From Gerris lacustris (Eukaryota; Arthropoda; Insecta; Hemiptera; Gerridae), in NCBI GenBank assembly GCA_951217055.1, contig OX578281.1, positions 33,347,036 through 33,411,035 on the forward strand: a stretch of 64,000 nt of DNA, given 5' to 3'. The translations under genes were made by a program, and so were the position numbers. Positions 30,188 through 42,761 of the stretch are shown piece after piece. How positions within the stretch are numbered: position 1 is the first letter of the stretch; every line of letters begins with the position of its first letter. The notes beneath the pieces are model-generated. The model did no database searches, was not told the origin of the DNA, and was given only the letters and a program-made list of their open reading frames with translations.

Positions 30188-33100
30188 ATAGAAAGGAAGA
30201 GGCAAAATTATTTAGCAGTATTTGAGAGAGATATTCAGCTAATCAGATGTCTTAAATCCACCGCACCCTGTTTCTCTGGTATTGTTGGAGAATGTTCACT
30301 TAAAAAAGTCTTGAGTTGAATCAAGATAGAAATTATTAGAAAGAGGCTAAAATATTTAGCACTCTTGGTACGAATCTTATTTATATTCAACAATGATAAA
30401 TACATACCTACATTCACAAGGAGTGGAGAATGTTGGGTTCGCATTTATAAAGAAATTGTAGAGGGTGAGTTAATTAATTTCTTACTACTCAACCAAACTC
30501 AAGATGTACTTCCATTCACAATATTGCAGAGTATAAAAATAAATTTATATTTATACTGAAATGTGTTATCTTGTCTTATTTTAAAATAATATGTATATGG
30601 GGTAATATGCTAAAATATTGTATGACGAATTTATTTTGTTGTTGAAAATGTAGATGGTAATGGAGCGTGTTACACACTGTCAAGTCTTTCAATGGATACA
30701 AAAATTATTGCCAATGACACTTTTAACTCCCTAACGTTCATTTTAAATTTAGACCTAACTGAGAATGACAAATTATAATTAAAAAAGTGTCGACAATGTA
30801 TTTATAACTTAGTTACAAGAGGCAAATTTTGATGGTATCAATCAGTTGACAATATTAATAAATAAAAACAAAAAACAGATTTTTTTTTAAAATACATAAT
30901 AATGTATATTTATAACTTCTCTCATAGCAAATATTTAAATACTTAGCAACTAATCATTACAAGTAAAATAGTGAAATTATTTTAATACTTATTTGTTGCC
31001 TAACAAATAAGTAAATTACATAATGATCAGTCAAACAATAATATTAAATATCTGATAGAAAATACTCTTAAGACGTACTTAAAAACATCAATTTCATTGA
31101 ATCTCTTATAGAAAACAATAATTCATTACCAATTTCGTTTTATTACAAAGAATTTAACTTTAAAGTGAGAATATAATGTTTATTCAAATCAAGTTCTGAC
31201 TAACTATTGTTCTATTTCAACAATCAATTAATTTGTCAAGTATACTTTGATAATTTATATCTTCATCCCAAGTTCTCGTTGTAATTAATTAATGCTCGGT
31301 TCTCCTCCAAAAAGTAAACGACTGGAAGAGATACGAATTGCACCATCGAGACCATAATAGACCTTAATAAGAGTGAAATTATAATAAGTTAAATTATTCG
31401 GGTTTGATTTATTATTTGAAAGTGGTATAGTTAGAAGAGGCACTGTTATAAGTGAGTTTGAGTAAAGTTTTAAGTACCTTTCCCTTGAGGACGGTAGCGA
31501 GGTTAGATTTCGGTTTGCGGTCCTCTGTCCTAAGGAACCTAGCCAGTAGCAGTCCCATTAACAGGCTAAAGGTTTCGTAGTGAGGAGAGGCTAATGGCAT
31601 CGGCAACCTTACCGTAGCTTCCTCAGGAACCTTGTTTACTTTGTACTTCAAAATAAGCACACTCTTAAGTCCATCTCAGTTTTCTTGCTTGTCGGTTGAA
31701 ACTTGGAGACCTTTAAGAGTCGAGGCTTTCTACCCCATTAACGAAATTCCGCTTTTATTTCCCTCATCTTGTTTAGAGACGGGCTCAAGTTGATTCCGGT
31801 TAATTGGAAGTGATATCTACTGCGACGACTTAATTTTCTACTTTATTTTTGTGTTAAACTTTAAACTGGTTGACTTGATTTATATTAATCCTTCTTATAC
31901 CTTAATACTCTTAAAAACTTGCAATGGGATTCACACTTAAATAAGATATACACAGTAAATATTCATTAGAGAGAATAATTTAACATCATTCTAAAAGCTT
32001 GGAACTGATAACGAGATTTAAATTTTCTTATCTTTCACCTGAATGTTGAATCTAAACTCTTGACTGGAGTTCGTCTTAAGTAATCCTCACTCAGGATAAA
32101 CAAAAAACATTAACTTAGAAACTTGGAAAAGGGGAGTCATTAACAATAAATGTCTAAGGTTTGGCCAGATTTAGCAAAGATTACTTGGCGTAACATATAA
32201 ACTTGGAACTTGGATTATTTGTTTCTTGATATTTAAACGTAGTACCATATTTATTATTATTATTACAACCCTACCAAATTTTCATATTTTATTAAATATT
32301 AATTTTAATATACAAAACGATAGTAAAAAAATAACGCTAGGATATTTTAATATAAAAATTAAAACTTAGTTAATCCAGTTAATTTTTCTTTCCATTATTA
32401 GGCTTAATACTTCGTGATTTCTACTTAATGAATATTTATAATTATACTAATTAAATATTCCAATTAGATTATATAATTAATATAATAAAAAAGTATTCAA
32501 ATAAAAATTGATTTCTTAACTATGTCATTAATATTTCTTTAAAAAAATGATGTGCTTAATTTTACGTTCCGAAAAATTGAAACATTATTCAACACAATGG
32601 AGGAAGGAATAACCTTTTTCCCATACCTACTCAATGTGATTATCAGTGTTATATAATATATATTACCTTTCCATGCGATTATAGGCAAGAAGCAGGTCAA
32701 TAGTACTTAACGAGTGCATTAACCACTCGATTTATTTCCTCGAGCATTTTCTTGATCAAAACTATGTCTATCCTTAGATTTTCTATTGAATACTATCTAA
32801 AAACTAACAAGTGTTGGCACATAACTGTTTGATAAACAATTAGGTATTGAAAAGCGTTTTTATTCAGAGCTTATACAACTATATGTAATGGATAACACGG
32901 GGTTAATGTATCGCTACATTAGCTGTATAAACCTTAGTATTGCTTACATTGGCTTCCGTAAACTTCACTTAACATGGGTTGCTACCTATTTTGTATAGCG
33001 ATGCTGAGAGAACAATCTTGCCGGAGTCTGAAATTAAGTATATTAATTATACAAAACATAGAAATAAATTATAGTTTATGATCAACAAATAGAATTTGAG

Positions 33101-36100
33101 CTAGATAACAACTAGACTACGACGATGAAATATTATTATATACAAACAAATATAATTTTGAGAAATGTGTTAGCACATAACCGCTTGATAGATAAATATT
33201 GAAATACGGTTTTGTCATTTGAAGAAATGGAAAAATTTTGCATGCCGTATTTTACACTTTATAACGAAGACCTTCCTTTCAACTATAACAAAGCTAACAA
33301 TAGAATGTCAGAAAGATTAAACAATTCTGAGCTTGAGTAGAAAGGAAGTACTAATCAAAACATTTTATGTTTTACACAGCAACTTTAAACAAAACTGAGT
33401 CGGTGATAATCATGTGTTAATAATGATATAGAGCTTTATATCTGCATTATTTGCCTGTAAAGGTTTGAATAATGACTGCGGGTTGGTATGAAGGCTTAGT
33501 TGGGAGAAGTGTCTGGTGTACCTTGTCTTCTAACCCTTGAATAATAGCTTCGAATAATAGCTTTGACTATACCCCCGAGCAACAACCCGAGCTTAAGGTA
33601 TAAATGGTACATGGCTTACAGCAGACAAGTCTCACAGCTTTTCATAATTAGGATCTTTTATGAGACGCACTTTACATGGCGACATGTCCACGGCATTAGT
33701 GTTATTACGCGGGATAAAGCCCACTTACAGGGAGTAAAATATTATGAAGCGTGATATGACTACACCATATGACTACGTCTCTATACTCAGAAGATATATT
33801 TATCTACATTCTCTTTACATATCATTTATATTCACTCCCTAATACTCTTCACTTGCTTATCTTATTTATCCCCACTCCCACCCCTGTGGGTGGGGTGGGG
33901 GGCAACTATAAAATCTTAAAATGAATACCCCCGCTTGTTGGCACTGAAATCGCAAAAACTTTTACTACGTCAACGTTGTTGTTCTTGGGATACGCTACAT
34001 TCAGTTAATCGAAATGCTATTTGATCAAAATAATCCACTTCTAGTCTTCGAGTAGGCCCGGAGTGATGATATCAATTCACTTCAGTTATCATTGAAGACA
34101 TAAACCACTCTTGAGTATTATATACGCGATATACCTTTCTTGGAAATAACGAAAAATTACAGTTTTTGTGATCTATTAAAGGAGATTTTTTTTTCACACA
34201 AAACTTAAGTAGGTTTTTATCGTAGAATGCGAATCTGCAATCCAAAGCGGGAGTTCCTATTTAAGATTTTAAAGTTGCAACGCACAGGGGTAATGGTCGG
34301 GTCATCATTTCACGGTTTTTTCTAAGAATATCAAATGCGTGTTGCTTCGTCACTTAATAAAAAGTATATATTTTTTTAAATATTCAGCCATTTCCAGACT
34401 TTTCGGACACCCAGTATGAATAATAGTATAATAAAATAAGCAACAAAAATCTCAATAACTTAAAATTAATAAATCAGTTGAAATTAGAATATAAAGTAAC
34501 ATTTTAAAACCCCTATTTCACCATTATATTATCACAACAGACATATTGTATAAATAATAATATATTGTTTTTTATATTCCTGAAAAAGTTTTACATCCAT
34601 ATCTTTCTATTTCTTTGGCATCTTCTAAGTTTTATTTTTGTTCTTGTTCATTTTATTTAAATGATTTATGTATGCAAGACTTTAGGATAGGGTGAGACGT
34701 AGTATCATGTCCTGCTCTGCATTTCAAAATAAGAGTATTAATGAAAAACATATTTATAAGCTAAAAACAAAAATTAAAGCTGAACGTTGAAAATGCTTAA
34801 AGAAATGTTATAAATAGTCGAAATTTGAGCAAATGTAGGTAGCAATAAATCTATGATGAATGATAATATTATCTTTAACACTCTTGAGGTTTTTTTTTTT
34901 TCGAATAAAATATATATTAGAATTATTAATTACTTTTTCTGATAAAAAGTCATTTTCTTATATGTATGAACTAATTATTTGATTTCAAAGTCATTTATTT
35001 TATTTTCACAATATTTAATATCTACTCTTCTATTTCATTTCTTTGCAATTTTGAACCATTTTTTAAAAAAATATTTTTCGGAACCATCAAAAATAAGTGT
35101 AGTCTACTCTTGGTCGTTTTTTTTAAGTTTTCAAGAAACCGAACTCCCTGTATAAAAAAACAAGAAAAAATTATATTTTTAGAGGTTTAAGTGCAATCAG
35201 AAGTTTTATAAAGAATGACTTAAAAAACCTTTTCCTCTTATTCTGCCTTAGGACACACACAGTACATATAGGGAATTTATTTTTAAAATATAAAGACATT
35301 ATTTCTTAAAGGAGAAACAGCAAAATGTTTCTCTATTTATTTAAAATATAAATATTAAATGACAACTGGTGAGGATACACGAAATAAGGATTAAGATAAT
35401 ATATTTTGCGTCTTACATATTTATTTTTAAAAATAATAAATCAAATTTCTTTAATAAGGTTAAATATAACTAGCATATAAATTTAAAACAACTATTAAAA
35501 CAAAAATATATATATATATTATACTTAATACATTTGTATTAACATTTTATTTATTTATATATTTATTAAGCCCCGATCGTCAGCATTAGGTTATTCACAG
35601 GGTGGAGGATATAGTTTAAATTCACTCTGTTTTTCATAATGATTACAAAGCATTAAGACAATACAACTTTTGAATAATATTTATGGATGAAACTGACTCG
35701 TATTGCAATGAACAAGGGAAGTAATGTACGGTTTTACTAAGTGATATTTTCGAAAAGGTGATTTATTGTGCATATTATGATAGTTCTCGGATAATTATTG
35801 AACTGTGGTTAAATCTACCCGTGTTCAAACATAATTGTAGAGTTGAGAAGGGAATCTAAATTTATTCCGTAATAAATATTAGTTGATACAACTTGGGTCT
35901 GCAAGGAAATAAGAGATATGCTTTATTATATTTTTTGATGTGTAAAAATATTAGCAAACTACAAAATGAAAATGTTCGTAAAATGTTTTATCACTTCAGT
36001 TCTGTTATTGAAATATTAATTTGACTGGAATATTTAATTCTTGTTTTTATAACTAATATTTACTCATAATATTTAAATATTGTTTAATTTTTTTTTGTAA

Positions 36101-36230
36101 TTTATTTATATTTTGTTTAATTTACATTCGGATTAACACAAAATGAAGTCACTAAAGGACGAACGTTTCAGCCTCTCTGAAAATTTAAATATCTTGTAGC
36201 ATTTTTTTTTCATTATGACAATAATAAAAT
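30188..36230. other. Intergenic, no gene recognised
   Basis: 31412-31800 is less AT-rich and has an 82-codon - strand frame of no recognised family. 33870-33902 is a C-run/G-run hairpin. 34250-34412 ends in a family E terminus. The remainder is AT-rich without matched features. Confidence 0.4.
33870..33902. repeat. C-rich/G-rich hairpin
   Basis: CCCCACTCCCACCCC followed almost at once by GGGTGGGGTGGGGGG makes a strong stem, and either strand has four G-runs that could form a quadruplex. It stands out in AT-rich surroundings. Confidence 0.7.
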
Positions 36231-36450
36231 AGTCTCATTAATCCAGTAGAGTCAATAAAATAAAAACTAGAAATATAATATTCTCATTACTCCATTGGAG
36301 TCAATAAAATAACAACTTAAAATAAAATAGTCTAATTAATCCAGTATAGAGTCAATAAAATAACAACAAAAACTCTAATTGTCTCATTAATCCAGTCGAG
36401 TCAATAAAATATCAACTAAAAATCGAATAGTCTCATTAATTCAAAAAATT
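36231..36450. repeat. Tandem repeat, about four units of roughly 50-58 bp
   Basis: Each unit contains TCTCATTAATCCAGT, a few bases, GAGTCAATAAAATA and an A-rich spacer. Units begin near 36231, 36283, 36330 and 36386; a partial unit follows near 36430. Units differ by substitutions and small indels. Confidence 0.8.
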
Positions 36451-38089
36451 GAAGGAGAATTGGGGGAGGGGGTTTTTGGATTTGAGGGGGAATTGTGGAC
36501 GAGTCAATAAAAAAAAAAAAAAAAACTAGTTTCTTCAAAATTAAAATTATAAATATGTTCATGCAAGTGAATCACATTTGCTATGATATCTAATATACCT
36601 ATAATACATTCAGCAAGAATTAAACATTAGAATAGTGTTGGTTAAAATAAAATATGAATAAATTATTAGAGAAACTCTATAATAATATAGGATGCTGCAG
36701 TAAATTTAAATATTTTTTTAAAATTAATTTTAATATCACATTATTGTCTTCCTTTTAGATATTTTACAGGATAAAATAAACTGTATCGAGAAATGTGAGA
36801 ATTGCGGAAATTAAACCATTTATATATAGAAAGACTTGAATTTCAAATAAACTAAATAAATATTTTATAACACATTCAAATATAGAAAGTATAAATTTAA
36901 AACATGAAAAACTAAATTTATCAAATGTGTGAAAACAAATAATACACTTTTTTAACCGCATTTAATCCAAATTATTTAGTCAGGAAACTTTATCCATTTA
37001 TAAAATAAATGTACTAAAATGTTTATTGTCTATATCGACATAAATAACTCATTTGGATAGAAATTATTATTTAGTAGATTCTGGTGAATAAGCAACAATT
37101 CTTGTCAAAAAAACCAGCGCCCCTATAAATTTGGAGCAAAATTCAATTCTCGATTTCGCCTCGAGGTATGGTTTTTCTGAACCTATGCCAAATTTCGTCA
37201 AAATCAGCCCAGTAGCTTAGGCTCCAAGCGTTTGCGAAGACGACAGAAATTTTTTTAAATACCACTTTCTTTAGACTCAAAGAAACCTCAAAACGTGTAA
37301 ATCCATCAAAATCTCATAATTAAATTTTCGCGCCATCACAATACTTTCTTTTTACATGAGAACGTTAAAACGAAGTGATATTAAATTTAGAAGTTAATAT
37401 AATACATTGCAATACAAAAAGAACTCTTTAAACTTCTACCCCTAGTTTTTGAGAGATGATTTTTTGGGATCCCCATAATTTTCCTGTGACTGGGTTATTA
37501 CAAATTAAATAACTGCAAAGTTACAAATTTTGGTGTTGGGTGCTTTTGCAGACTAGGTGCGTTACAGACGAACGGACAGACAAGCACAGGAATGTATAAG
37601 TGTCCTTGTTTTTGGTTCGGACCCTAAAAAGTATATTACTTTTTACAGTTTCAAAATACTTTATCATGATTAGACCGTTGCGTTGGGGTTAGATTGTAAC
37701 TTCAATGTTTATTACTGTGTTTTTTTAATTTTAATTAAATAATTATATTTTACAATGTATCTTCAGGATGGATTCTGAAATTTAATTTCAACAGAGGCTT
37801 ACAGGTCAGATAAGTAATAACTTCAGATCATGTCTTCTAAAGAAAAAACTCGTTTACATGCCTTTTAGGGTTTTGTAGATCATCCTCGAAACTCTTATTA
37901 TTGATTTTGCTCGTTGTAGATACTAGATTTTAATAGCGTTTAACTGATTGATGTTCAATTAATTTGCGTAATTACAATACCGCCGGCTACTGCTTCGTGT
38001 AAGTGATAATGGGACCAACTGGATAATTAAGTTCTGTTGTACCTCTTCTCGTGATCATAAGTTACTTGTAAGAAAATAATTACATTCTT
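36451..38089. other. Intergenic with family C and D repeats
   Basis: 37093-37379 is an inverted copy of family C (54605-54862): CTCGATTTCGCCTCGAGG, CCAGTAGCTTAGGCT, ACACGTTTTGAGG inverted, and GCGCCATCACAATACTTTCT. 37550-37640 is family D in the inverse orientation. No gene is seen. Confidence 0.5.
37093..37379 (-). repeat. Dispersed repeat family C copy
   Basis: The reverse complement follows the order of 54605-54862: AGAAAGTATTGTGATGGCGC, ACACGTTTTGAGGT, a GTCGTC...GCAAACGC segment, CTACTGGGC and ATCATACC..GAGGCGAAATCGAGAA. No coding capacity; class unknown. Confidence 0.65.
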
Positions 38090-38447
38090 ATTAGAAGGTC
38101 TTTAGGGATGACGAAAAAATAATAATTTTCTTTTAATTAAGCTATATTTCGCCCAGGTGTGGGGCATCTTAAGGCTTGAACTGAACTATCCTGAAATTAT
38201 CATCTTTTATATTAACAATAAAGAAATCACAGATTTGGAGTAATCGTTAAACAACCAACTATGATAAAACTAAGAGAGTTGGTTGTTTAACGATTACTCC
38301 AAATCTGTGATTTTTTTTTTTGTTAATACTATATATAATAATTTCAGAATAGTTCAGTTCAAGCCTGAAGATGCCCAGGTATGGGCGAAATAAAGCTTAA
38401 TTTAAAGAAAATAATTATTTTTTCTTCATCCCTAAAGACCTTCTAAT
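38090..38447. repeat. 358-bp near-perfect palindrome
   Basis: The arms of about 170 bp start ATTAGAAGGTCTTTAGGGAT and end ATCCCTAAAGACCTTCTAAT, and run inward to AATCGTTAAACAACCAACT against AGTTGGTTGTTTAACGATT around a 16-bp loop. The arms contain the box order CTGAAGA, stem-loop, GAAA (right arm, 38365-38390). It is a foldback formed from two inverted copies of one element end. Confidence 0.85.
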
Positions 38448-40343
38448 ATGAATACAACGAAACACAAGGGATTAACTAAAAAGAAAATTGACAACTAGAA
38501 AATAATTACCTTAGTAAAGAAAAAACATTTTAAGTAATCTATTTCTCTTCAAAAGTTTTATATAAGTGAATCCGACATTAAACCCAAGCCGGCATCAGCA
38601 GGCAGAATTAGTAGTCGAATAAAGCTGGACAGAATTGTAAGCTCAAAATGAACTATTGCATAGTTAAGCTGGGAAGTTTATGAGAATAAAGAATTACATC
38701 TCTCTACAAAAAGTAATTTTATGGATACTTATATTTCTTATAGATTTGTGCACTGAATATGGCCACTGTTCTTTTAAAACTTGCTTTGTACAATTAAGTG
38801 TCTCTTAGTAATGGTAGGATTTTGGAGGGACGTCTTTATTCCTAAATTTGACTCCATTGTATAAGCTATTTTCATAACGCCTTTTGTATACAAATAAATA
38901 AAAGTATAAAGCGCAAGTTGCAAACAATTATCTTTCCTATTCAACTTGACCTCTTTATGATTTGCTCTACCGTAAGAAAAAGAATCTTATCATTTTCTTA
39001 CAAAACACAGAAATTTAAACAGAAAACCCTCTCTCACAATGTTTACACTAAATGAAAAAAAAGAAGAAAAAAAAGACATTGACTTCCACTTTCAAAAGCA
39101 ACCTCAAAATTATATAAAGAACAAAAAAAAAAAAAAAAAAAAAAAATGGAAGTGTAAAAAGACTAAAAATAAAAACTTCAAAGAAACTATGAATGGAGTG
39201 ACACCATATAAAAAAAAAACTTTATAAAGCAGAACATAGTAGAAAAAAGGAAAGCTCTTAGAAAATATGTAAACTTGTGTCAAATAACACATACCGACTA
39301 ACCAAAGAAAAAGAAGAGGAAGGTACACACACAAAAAAAAAAGAAAATTCAAAGCAAGGGTTGAAGAAAATGTTTATTTGGGGGTAAGGAGGTCTACACT
39401 GAATAGAAGTGGGTATTTTCCTCTCTAAAACAGTTTGTGAGGCGAGGGAGGTTCTACCCCCTAGCGTACCCCCATCTGCGGCCGCAGAATCCCTGTTCCA
39501 TGCTTCAGTCATACGGTAGACGCCGTCCATACCGGTTCTATCTGCTGACACAAAACTGACATGAAATAAACATTTTTTTTTCGTAAAAATTCCGTTCCTA
39601 AAATATTTACGTAAATACGCCCCAGAACAAATCGTTATGTAAAAATTGATATTTATAGTTCAGTAAAATTCATTATCATTTTATATATGGAAAATTTATT
39701 ATCATATATAATTTATGGACAATGTAATTCGTTTAAAATAAACTGTATAGTTTGTAAATTTAAATATTTTAAAAGTTCATTTTAGGATTAATAAATAAAA
39801 TTATTTTTATTGCATTCAATTAAGACTTGTAAGGTGTTAATATCAATTGGAATTATATTATAGGATATACATAAATTTATAATATACATATTTTTTTAAT
39901 TTAAAAAAGTAAAATTATTTACCCAATTGTTAGTCCAAAATATAAATTGCTTTAATTTACGTTTATTTTACTTCATATATTCATTTAAATTTTATTATTC
40001 TAGTTTTCTTTAACAACAGCATTTAAAAACATTTTTTAATATAAATTTTTATTTAGTTGTAAAATGTGATTTTAGGACCCAAAATATAGGATTGAATATA
40101 TAATTAATTTATTAATTTACACATTCAAACATGATATGAACCCAAGGAATAGATTATAATTGGATAAATAAACAAAATTATAAAAATAAATGACAAAAGA
40201 TGAATGATTTTGGAATGTTTGTGAATCTTAGTGTAATTAAATTGTAGAGATGTTAAGAATTTAATATTTTTAAGTGTTATTTACATATTACTAATTTTTT
40301 ATTACATATTTGACAAAATAATTCACTTAAAACAAAAAAAATT
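38448..40343. other. Intergenic, GC-richer patch near 39390-39555
   Basis: An A-run lies at 39123-39146. 39390-39555 is distinctly GC-richer (GGCGAGGGAGGTTC, CATCTGCGGCCGCAG, TAGACGCCGTCCATACC) without a recognisable product on either strand. The rest is very AT-rich. Confidence 0.4.
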
Positions 40344-40404
40344 ATGGTGATACAATTAATATTTACACTGTTTGCTGTCTCCGTGGCTCAAGATATACAT
40401 AAAG
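40344..40404 (+). CDS. Candidate signal-peptide first exon of an unseen gene
   Basis: ATG begins a 20-codon frame, MVIQLIFTLFAVSVAQDIHK, that looks like a short secretion signal with a likely cut after SVA. It runs straight into a strong donor (G|GTAGGT) leaving one base in the codon, the phase the first visible CUB exon would need upstream. No downstream exon was found in the window, so the gene would extend past the right edge across other genes, or this is chance. Confidence 0.35.
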
Positions 40405-42327
40405 GTAGGTGCACTTTTTTCTTTAATTTTACTTAGCTTGTGGTAAATATTCTCTGAGAGAGAAATGTATATTTTTTTATATGATATTTATAGCATGGAA
40501 ATTTATTATGTTCGTCAAATATAAATAACTTAATGTTAAAAAGCATAAATTAGATTTCTACCAAAATCATGTTTTCAAAAACATCAACTTGAGTCAACGA
40601 TTTGAAGTGAAACAAAAACAATAAACAAAACCATATGTATATATAGTGCATATAAAAAGATTTATTAAGTTTTTTTTTTGCATATTAATGAAAGAACTTG
40701 AAAAAAATTAAACGCAGACATTTTTTTATTAAAACATATAATTTTTTAATTAACGTAAATTATTATATGAGTTTTGGATTTTAAGGGTTAAAATTAATTA
40801 TTTGTAATCTTATTTTCGTTATTTTAATTTGTTTAATTTTGTATTTTTACTGGTGATAATATATTACTTTACTTTGTAAGTTTCATCGCACATTTCCGTT
40901 TCCCCAATTTTGAACCACTTCCAGTGATTCAATCTTCCCCAAATTTTGCACATAGATACAACTAAGGTGAAGAATACAGAAACCAAAAATAAAATGGTTG
41001 AAAATAAGACCAGTTTTGAAAAATGGCATTTTTATAATAATTATTATTAATATTATTTATTTTGTTTTGATTAATATACAATTTAAAATAATGTAATATT
41101 TAAAATATTTATATTAGTATTCATTTAAATCGTGGAAGATAAATTATGTAGTCTAACTGCTCAGTATTTATTTACTAGCCTCTTCTTGATAAGAGTTGTG
41201 GTATGGTGATTAGAGGTTGCGAACATATAAAAATATAATATTAGGATATTATATTTATTCCAAAATTCATTGTTTGATGAAGGAATAGAAGAAATCATTT
41301 TTTTTCACCGGTGAAAATTGTTGGTGCAATAATTTATGAGTAAGGAGTAAAGATAGAATGAATTAAATGTGAAGACTCTTGATTTTTTGAATCCTATGTT
41401 GTTTTGATTTTGATGTCGTTTGTTGTCCAAATGTTTGGAAGGCTAATTAATCCTCTTCCAGCCGTCCAATCGAGCTGAAAATTGGCACAGGTTCTGTACC
41501 AATACAAAAACATAATATCAAATTTTAGGGACACCTACCCTAACACATTGATTAACGATGTAAAAATTAACTCTATCTGTTAATGACAGTATATTTTTAC
41601 ATACTAACGCGTATACGGTGGAACTAAAAAGGTTTTGAATTGAACTTATAACCATGATATTGACAAAAAATTACTAATAAACTGTCTAGGGTCAAGGACA
41701 AAAGTTGCATCAAATATAAAAAAACATTGAACAAATTGCAAGAATAAAACACAAAGTTTTTTAAAAGTTAAGTTAAAAATGTCAGTTAATCAGGAGCTTA
41801 CTGGTGGAACGTGCTTCGTGAATAAATGAAAAACTCCAACAAACTTCAACATTTTCTTTTATGTATGATTTAAAAACTTTTTAAAGACATTACTACTTAA
41901 GAACTAAAGTTGAACTGGTCTAATTGCACCATGCAATATGTCAATAGAAATAATAATAGAACTTGAATTTTTATTTTTCAAGGGGATAAAAAAATTAGTA
42001 GGAAATAATTGGAAAAAATATTCGAAAAAAATAAGTTAAATATTATAATTTTCTGCATTTTGTTTTAAAATAACTTATTGTTTATTGGATAAAGTTTGGT
42101 TGGAAGTGAACGTTAACAGATTTTACTAGTTTAAAAATTTAATTATTCATTTTGTTACGAACTTACTTTAATTTACGTTGATATAAAATAAATATTTAAA
42201 AATGATTACATTTTTATACTTAATTTCGAAAAAAAGATGCAGTAATATCGGATCAAAAATTGGTAAAATAATATTTCTCTCACTCTGTGTGCTTTTAGGT
42301 ATCATACATTAAATTAATTAAGTAGAC
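40405..42327. other. AT-rich stretch, nothing recognised
   Basis: No coding exon, RNA or matched repeat. If 40344-40404 is an exon, this would be the start of its intron, into which the LTR element has inserted. Confidence 0.4.
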
Positions 42328-42332
42328 TGCCC

Positions 42333-42639
42333 TGTTTATGTATGAGTATATTGAGTATGGATCGAGTTAAGAAAAAATATCAAACACAATATGAGGTTTT
42401 GAGTAAATGTAGACTGTATTAAATAAACAAAACATAAAATGTGGAAATAAAATACTTGAGATTTGAAAAGAATGCTAGACTGTACGAGTTCGATTTCGAT
42501 AGTGGACTGTTGGAGGTTTACAGAAATCAGGACGAGGGAGGGGGAATCTAAAGTCCAAAGGAGGGGAAGCGGGGACTAAACAAGCTTCAAAACGACGCCA
42601 CCAGAGTAGCGCCACATTAAATGAATATAAAACTGAACA
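42333..42639 (-). repeat. 3' LTR of the BEL/Pao element
   Basis: It matches 48851-49157 at every base I compared. It begins TGTTTATGTATGAG and ends ACTGAACA on the + strand. Confidence 0.95.
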
Positions 42640-42761
42640 TACCGCCCACCTTGAAAGGCCGGCTTTCAACAAAACCGAAACAAAAAATTATCGAGATTGA
42701 AGCAAAATAAACAAAAAGAAATATAATAAAAATATATCACTTAAAAAGTTGAATTCTAAAA

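Noticed and set aside
31412..31660. 82-codon - strand ORF in a less AT-rich patch
   Set aside because: The peptide has some non-random look (PLASPHYETFSLLMGLLLAR) but I recognise no family; it may be an old repeat.
36231..36450. Possible CRISPR array
   Set aside because: Units are adjacent, diverged tandem repeats without unique spacers, in a eukaryotic genome.
38965..39230. Lysine-rich + strand ORF (39039-39227)
   Set aside because: Translation of A-runs; low-complexity artefact.
42333..42639. Possible endogenous retrovirus with an envelope gene
   Set aside because: There is no open frame between the gag-pol stop and the 3' LTR; the element has the BEL/Pao retrotransposon layout only.
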